Source: Azotobacter vinelandii (GTDB lineage: Bacteria > Pseudomonadota > Gammaproteobacteria > Pseudomonadales > Pseudomonadaceae). Taken from it: 47,979 nucleotides of DNA. The stretch lies in NCBI RefSeq assembly GCF_001571105.1, contig NZ_BCTD01000032.1, one strand, 5' to 3'. Position 1 is the stretch's first letter; every line of letters starts with the position of its first letter. The notes below the pieces were generated by a model. It saw only the letters and a list, made by a program, of their open reading frames with translations. It was not told the origin of the DNA and did not search any database. Shown piece after piece: positions 43,888 through 47,979 of the stretch. Both the position numbers and the translations under genes were made by a program.

Positions 43888-45617
43888 ATATCCTCTGGCC
43901 GCACTGGCTGCGCCCCGACTGGTTGCTCCTGCTGCCCCTGCTCGCCTGGCTGCTCTGGCGGCTGTGGCGCCGCGAACGGCGCGCCGGACGCTGGGAACTG
44001 CTGCTGCCGCCGGCCTTTCACCAGGCCCTGCTCGGCGCGCGCAGCGGACGCGGCAGCCGCCTGCCGTGGATCGCGCTCGGGCTGGGCTGGCTGCTCGCCC
44101 TGCTGGCCCTGCTCGGGCCGAGTTGGCAACGCATCGAACAAAGCCCCCTGAAGCGCGCCGATCCGCTGGTGGTACTGCTCGAACTGACCCCGAGCATGCT
44201 CGCCGGCGACGTCGCCCCGAACCGCCTGGCGCTAGCCCGGCACAAGCTGCTCGACCTGCTCGAGGCGCGCCAGGAGGCGCAGACCGCGGTGGTCGTCTAC
44301 GCCGGCAGCGCACACACCCTGGTGCCGCTGTCCGACGACCTGGAAACCACCCGCAATCTGCTGGACGCCCTCGCCCCGCCGCTCATGCCGGTTGCCGGGC
44401 GGCGCGCCGACCTCGCCGTGGCCCGCGGCCTGGCCCTGCTCGAACAGGGTGCCCAGGGCCGTGGCCAGTTGTTGCTGATCGGCAGCGAACTGGACGAACG
44501 GGAACGCCAGGGCATCGCCCAGGCGCTCGGCGACGACGGCGAGCGCCTCGCCATCCTCGGCATCGGCAGCCCTGACGGCGCGCCCATCGCCCTGGAGGAC
44601 GGCAGCTTCCTCAAGGACGGACAGGGCGCGATCCTCCTCGCCCGGCTGGACAGCGGCGGACTCGCGCGCTTCGCCGACAGCCTCGGCGGGCGCTACCAGA
44701 GCGCCGGCCTGGACGACCGCGACCTGCAACGGCTGGGCCTGCTCCAGGGGCCGCGACTGCTGCGCGAGGGCGACCAGACGACACGCCTGGACGCCTGGGC
44801 CGACCAGGGCCACTGGCTGCTGCTGCCGCTGCTCCTGCTGGCCGCCTGCGCCGGCCGGCGCGGCTGGCTGCTCGCCCTGCCCCTGCTGTTCGTCCTGCCC
44901 CAGCCCGGCCAGGCCTTCGAGCTCACCGACCTGTGGCTGCGCCCCGACCAGCAGGGCCGCATCCTGCTCCAGGCCGGCCGGCCGGGCGAGGCCGCGCGGC
45001 GCTTCGAAGACAGCCAGTGGCAGGGCCTGGCCCTCTACCAGGCCGGCGACTACGCCGCCGCCGCCGAGCGCTTCGCCCAGGGCCAGGGGGCCGCCGCCCA
45101 CTACAACCGCGGCAACGCCCTGGCTCGGGCCGGCGAACCGGAGGCCGCGCTGGACGCCTACGAGCGTGCCCTGGAACTGCAGCCGGCGCTGGAAGCGGCG
45201 CAGCACAACAAGGCGCTGGTCGAGGCGCTGCTGCGCCAGCGGCAGGCGCGTCAGCCCGACGCCGATGGCAGTGCCGAGCGGCAGCAGGCCCCGCCGAACC
45301 GGGACAGCCCGTCCGGCCAGGCTGGGCAGAACGATATCCGGGCGGACACGACGGCCTCCCAGGCCGCAGCGGAGGCAGCCCCGGACGAAGCGACGGCGCA
45401 GCCGGGCACGCCCGGCTCGCTATCGGCCGAGGGACAGACCGCGGGCGATACGGCGCCGGGCCCCGCCGCGGCCGCCGGAGCCGTGTCCGCGCCCGTCACC
45501 GAGGAACGCCGCCAGGCCCTGGAACAATGGCTGCGGCAGATCCCCGACAATCCCGGAGAATTGCTGCGGCGCAAATTCTGGTACGAACAGCAACAGCACC
45601 GGGAAACCAGCCCATGA
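43884..45617 (+). CDS. Fused BatB/BatC-like protein: VWA domain plus TPR
   Basis: A 577-residue protein joining two units that are separate in Bacteroides bat operons. Residues 1-320: two membrane helices and a VWA domain in which the metal motif DxSxS is replaced by ELTPSM (Glu at the first position, about residue 99), so metal binding is probably changed; AVVVYAGSAHTLVPLSDD and GRRADLAVARGLALLEQGAQ follow. A membrane stretch near residues 310-345 leads to tetratricopeptide repeats (AAHYNRGNALARAGEPEAAL, DAYERALELQPALEAAQHNK, about 395-440) and a disordered Ala/Gln/Pro-rich linker before a basic end. Starts in ATGA overlap with BatA. Confidence 0.92.
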   Translation: MNILWPHWLRPDWLLLLPLLAWLLWRLWRRERRAGRWELLLPPAFHQALLGARSGRGSRLPWIALGLGWLLALLALLGPSWQRIEQSPLKRADPLVVLLELTPSMLAGDVAPNRLALARHKLLDLLEARQEAQTAVVVYAGSAHTLVPLSDDLETTRNLLDALAPPLMPVAGRRADLAVARGLALLEQGAQGRGQLLLIGSELDERERQGIAQALGDDGERLAILGIGSPDGAPIALEDGSFLKDGQGAILLARLDSGGLARFADSLGGRYQSAGLDDRDLQRLGLLQGPRLLREGDQTTRLDAWADQGHWLLLPLLLLAACAGRRGWLLALPLLFVLPQPGQAFELTDLWLRPDQQGRILLQAGRPGEAARRFEDSQWQGLALYQAGDYAAAAERFAQGQGAAAHYNRGNALARAGEPEAALDAYERALELQPALEAAQHNKALVEALLRQRQARQPDADGSAERQQAPPNRDSPSGQAGQNDIRADTTASQAAAEAAPDEATAQPGTPGSLSAEGQTAGDTAPGPAAAAGAVSAPVTEERRQALEQWLRQIPDNPGELLRRKFWYEQQQHRETSP

Positions 45618-47248
45618 ACCGCCTGCTCTGCACCCTCCTGCTCTGCCTGCTGGCCTGGACGGTCCAGGGCGAGGAACTCACCGCCCGGGTCGACCGCACT
45701 CGCCTCGACGCCGGCGAAACCCTCGAACTGACCCTGGAAAGCACCGACCCCGCGCCTCCCGGCAAACCGGACCTGGGGCCCCTCGAAGCGCACTTCGAGG
45801 TACTCGGCACCCGCCAGGTCAACCGCCCGGGCGGCACGGGCGGCGAATCGCCCGGAACCATCCAGTGGCTCGTCACGCTGCAACCCAGGCATCCCGGCCA
45901 ACTGACGATACCGCCCCTGCGCCTGGGCGATCGCCAGACCCAGGCGATCGTCCTGCACGTGCGGGAAAGCGAGGTGGACAGCGATCCGGCCAGGCTGGCG
46001 CCGGTGTTCATCGACGCCAGCCTGGACCGGGAAAGCACCTACGTGCAGGCTCAGGTCGTGCTCACCCTGCGCATCTACCACTCGGTGTCGCTCTACGACG
46101 ACAGCAGCCTGAGCCCGCTGCAAATGGCCGATGCCCGCATCGAGGCGCTCGGTGCGCCGCGCACTTACGAGACCAGCGTCAACGGCGTGCGCCACGGGGT
46201 GATCGAGATGCGCTACGCGGTCTTTCCCCAACGCAGCGGCCAGTTGCTGATCCCCGCCCAGGCCTTCACCGCCACCGAAGTCAGCCGCCTCCCGGACCGC
46301 GACGGCCTGCTGCCCTTCGGCCCGCACAGCGGCCGGCAGATCCGCGTCGAGTCGCCGGCGATCCCCCTGACCGTCAAGGCCAAACCAGCCGAATACCCCG
46401 CCGATGCCCCCTGGCTGCCGGCCCGCAGCCTCGTGCTGAACGAAAGCTGGAGCCCGGCGCCGGAACAGGCGCGGGCCGGCGAGTCGCTGACCCGCCACCT
46501 GACCCTCAGGGCCGACGGACTGAGCGGCGCCCAGTTGCCGCCGCTCGCCGGCCCGCCGGTCGAGGGCCTGCGCCGCTACCCGGAGCAGCCGCAACTGGCC
46601 AGCCAGGCCGGCGAGCGCGGCCTGATCGGCAGCCGCGAGGAACGCGAGGCCCTGGTGCCGACCCGCGACGGCCGCATCGAGCTGCCGGCGCAGGAAGTGC
46701 TGTGGTGGAACACCGCCCACGACCGCCTGGAGCGCACCCGGCTACCGGCGCGCACCTTGACGGTGGCGGAGAATCCGGCGCTGGCCGAGGAGCAGCCACA
46801 ACCTATCGCCGCCCTCCGCCCCCCGCCATGGCAGGCACTCTGGGCCTGGCAACTAGCCAGTTCCCTGCTGTTCTGTACCACCCTGCTCGGCTTCGCCCTC
46901 TGGTGGCGCGCGCGCCGCCAGCCGGCGGTCCTGCGCAGCGCCGCCGGCTGGCCGAGCCCACGCCTGCTCGACGATTTGCGCCGCGCCTGCCAGGCCAACG
47001 ACACCCAGGCGACCCGCCAGGCCCTCGACGCCTGGGCCCGTCAGCAACCGGAAACCCTGGCGGCGATGGCGGCGCGTTTCGTGCCCTTGTCGGACGCGCT
47101 CGACGGGCTGAACGGCGCGCTCTACAGCGAAAGCGGCCAGCGCTGGCAAGGCGAGGATCTCTGGCAGGCGATCCGCGACCTGCCGCCGGCCCAGGACGCG
47201 GACACGGCCCGCGAACGGAGCCAGTTGCCGCCGCTCTATCCGCGCTGA
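45614..47248 (+). CDS. BatD-like exported membrane protein
   Basis: A 544-residue protein with a signal peptide (LLCTLLLCLLAWTVQGEE), a long periplasmic part made of beta-sandwich BatD (oxygen tolerance) repeats, for example VDRTRLDAGETLELTLESTD, IDASLDRESTYVQAQVVLTL and RYAVFPQRSGQLLIPAQAF, and one membrane helix near residue 420 (LASSLLFCTTLLGFALWWRA) followed by a short cytosolic helical domain. It begins in an ATGA overlap with the BatB/C gene and ends the operon. With BatA and BatB/C it likely forms an envelope complex served by MoxR. Confidence 0.92.
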   Translation: MNRLLCTLLLCLLAWTVQGEELTARVDRTRLDAGETLELTLESTDPAPPGKPDLGPLEAHFEVLGTRQVNRPGGTGGESPGTIQWLVTLQPRHPGQLTIPPLRLGDRQTQAIVLHVRESEVDSDPARLAPVFIDASLDRESTYVQAQVVLTLRIYHSVSLYDDSSLSPLQMADARIEALGAPRTYETSVNGVRHGVIEMRYAVFPQRSGQLLIPAQAFTATEVSRLPDRDGLLPFGPHSGRQIRVESPAIPLTVKAKPAEYPADAPWLPARSLVLNESWSPAPEQARAGESLTRHLTLRADGLSGAQLPPLAGPPVEGLRRYPEQPQLASQAGERGLIGSREEREALVPTRDGRIELPAQEVLWWNTAHDRLERTRLPARTLTVAENPALAEEQPQPIAALRPPPWQALWAWQLASSLLFCTTLLGFALWWRARRQPAVLRSAAGWPSPRLLDDLRRACQANDTQATRQALDAWARQQPETLAAMAARFVPLSDALDGLNGALYSESGQRWQGEDLWQAIRDLPPAQDADTARERSQLPPLYPR

Positions 47249-47639
47249 GGAAACCGCGCGGGACGGGCACACGCCGGACAGGGTGCAGGAACAGAATCGG
47301 CAGGGCTCGCCCGCCCACCAGCCAGGTTCGGTGGACCGCCGGGCGGATGTGTGCAGGTGGCATGCACGGTTCGCTCCCCACATCCCAAGGGGCAGAAGGA
47401 GCGTGGGAATTCATTCGACTGCCCCGCGGGAGCGGGTCCATCCGCGACCGCTCCCGACCGGGTTTGCCGGCTGGGCCCACCCACTCCGCCCCCGACATGC
47501 CATCTACCAGCCCGAACGGACATGACGCATCCGCCGAACAGCCGGACTTGCCCGATATTTGCTTGCCCGGATGGGGACGCTGCCGGATTGCCCGGCAGTG
47601 GCATCGTCAGCGCTCACTTATTTACACAAAGGTTCATAA
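47249..47639. other. Intergenic region after the Bat operon, with hairpins
   Basis: 391 bases without a supportable gene; short frames lack motifs. It contains a REP-like patch (47367-47456) and a hairpin CTGCCGG/CCGGCAG (47580-47598, 5-base loop) about 40 bases before the DUF3144 gene, which could be an upstream terminator or leader structure. The segment 47605-47639 is A+T-rich and likely carries the DUF3144 promoter and ribosome binding site (AAAGG). Confidence 0.45.
47367..47456. repeat. REP-like palindromic patch
   Basis: A segment starting CGGTTCGCTCCCCACATCCC and continuing AAGGGG, then GAGCGTGGGAATTCATTCGA, then a perfect 9-bp hairpin CGGGAGCGG/CCGCTCCCG (47427-47456). The wording resembles Pseudomonas extragenic palindromes (GGTTCGTTCCCACGC and GGAGCGAATTCATTCGC types, from memory). 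Only one degenerate copy is in the window. Confidence 0.35.
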
Positions 47640-47948
47640 ATGTCAGACGCTCAAGACAATATGGTGATTTTCGACCTGGCCGACGAGTTCATCGATTTGG
47701 CCAACCGCCTTTTCAAGGAGGAACACAAGGAGCTGGGACATGTCAGCACAGCCCTGCGCTATGCCGCCGCCCGCGTCAGCTCCTACGAGGCTTCCTGTCT
47801 GTTCCAGGACCTGGCCGCCGAAGGGGACAGGCTGCAGAAGTGGTACACCAACCAGTTCAACGACATGCTCGACGAAAACATGAGGGAACATATCGACCGC
47901 CTCGGGCAGAAACTCATCATCGAGATGGGCGGCGACGACAAGTGCTGA
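47640..47948 (+). CDS. DUF3144-family protein
   Basis: A 102-residue acidic helical protein matching the DUF3144 pattern: FDLADEFIDLANRLFKEE, VSTALRYAAARVSSYEA and the C-terminal NQFNDMLDENMREHIDRLG. No membrane segment or catalytic motif; function is not established for the family. AAAGG lies eight bases before the ATG. The upstream hairpin at 47580-47598 suggests it has its own transcript. Confidence 0.85.
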   Translation: MSDAQDNMVIFDLADEFIDLANRLFKEEHKELGHVSTALRYAAARVSSYEASCLFQDLAAEGDRLQKWYTNQFNDMLDENMREHIDRLGQKLIIEMGGDDKC

Positions 47949-47979
47949 ACACACATGCGTCGGAAGTCTTTCCGGCATG

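Overview
The window is a GC-rich (roughly two thirds G+C by eye) chromosomal segment from a gammaproteobacterium of the Pseudomonadaceae (Pseudomonas/Azotobacter lineage). The evidence is protein-level similarity (NAD-GDH of about 1621 aa, OprD-type porin, RMF, RlmKL, MprF) and gene order. The DUF883-YqjE-small membrane protein-dGTPase block, the dacB-rlmKL-rmf-pyrD block, gdhB and the MoxR/DUF58/Bat block recur in the same order as in P. aeruginosa PAO1 (PA3040-PA3075, from memory). Genus and species cannot be fixed from the sequence alone. No tRNA, rRNA, intact insertion sequence or prophage was seen.

Layout. 1-5 kb: htpG (minus) behind an excellent RpoH-type promoter, a broken IS630-family transposase, gene-poor DNA, a small proline-rich lipoprotein and an orphan LysR regulator. 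5-11.6 kb: an Atm1-type ABC exporter, a two-gene ergothioneine module (egtB-egtD), a DEAD-box RNA helicase and azoR. 11.8-17.2 kb: a LysR regulator divergent from azoR, periplasmic cyclophilin, a FemAB-like acyltransferase, an OprD-family porin preceded by a 41-codon signal-peptide-like leader ORF, and a dienelactone hydrolase. 17.2-17.8 kb: a gene-free stretch holding what looks like a decayed type I-E CRISPR repeat array. 17.8-25.3 kb: an unknown protein and a VanZ-like protein, an SNase-fold protein lacking both catalytic arginines, a glutaredoxin-like protein, the DUF883/YqjE/small protein/dGTPase operon, a FUSC-like membrane protein and PBP4 (dacB). 25.3-31.4 kb: rlmKL, rmf with a structured 5' region, pyrD, a periplasmic alpha/beta hydrolase and an unrecognised small protein. 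31.4-40.4 kb: gdhB, divergent from mprF and its overlapping virJ-type hydrolase gene. 40.5-47.2 kb: a tightly overlapping MoxR-DUF58-DUF4381-BatA-BatB/C-BatD operon. The window ends with a DUF3144 gene.

Functional themes are stress and envelope maintenance: proteostasis (HtpG, PpiA), redox and thiols (ergothioneine, AzoR, glutaredoxin-like protein), peptidoglycan and lipid modification (DacB, MprF/VirJ, VWA-chaperone operon) and stationary-phase ribosome hibernation (RMF). Many gene ends carry strong GC-rich hairpins, mostly without U-tracts. The most unusual observations are the putative CRISPR relic, the porin leader ORF overlapping in TAATG, the arginine-less SNase homologue, the BatB/BatC fusion with a degraded metal site, and the placement of mprF-virJ between gdhB and the MoxR/Bat operon.
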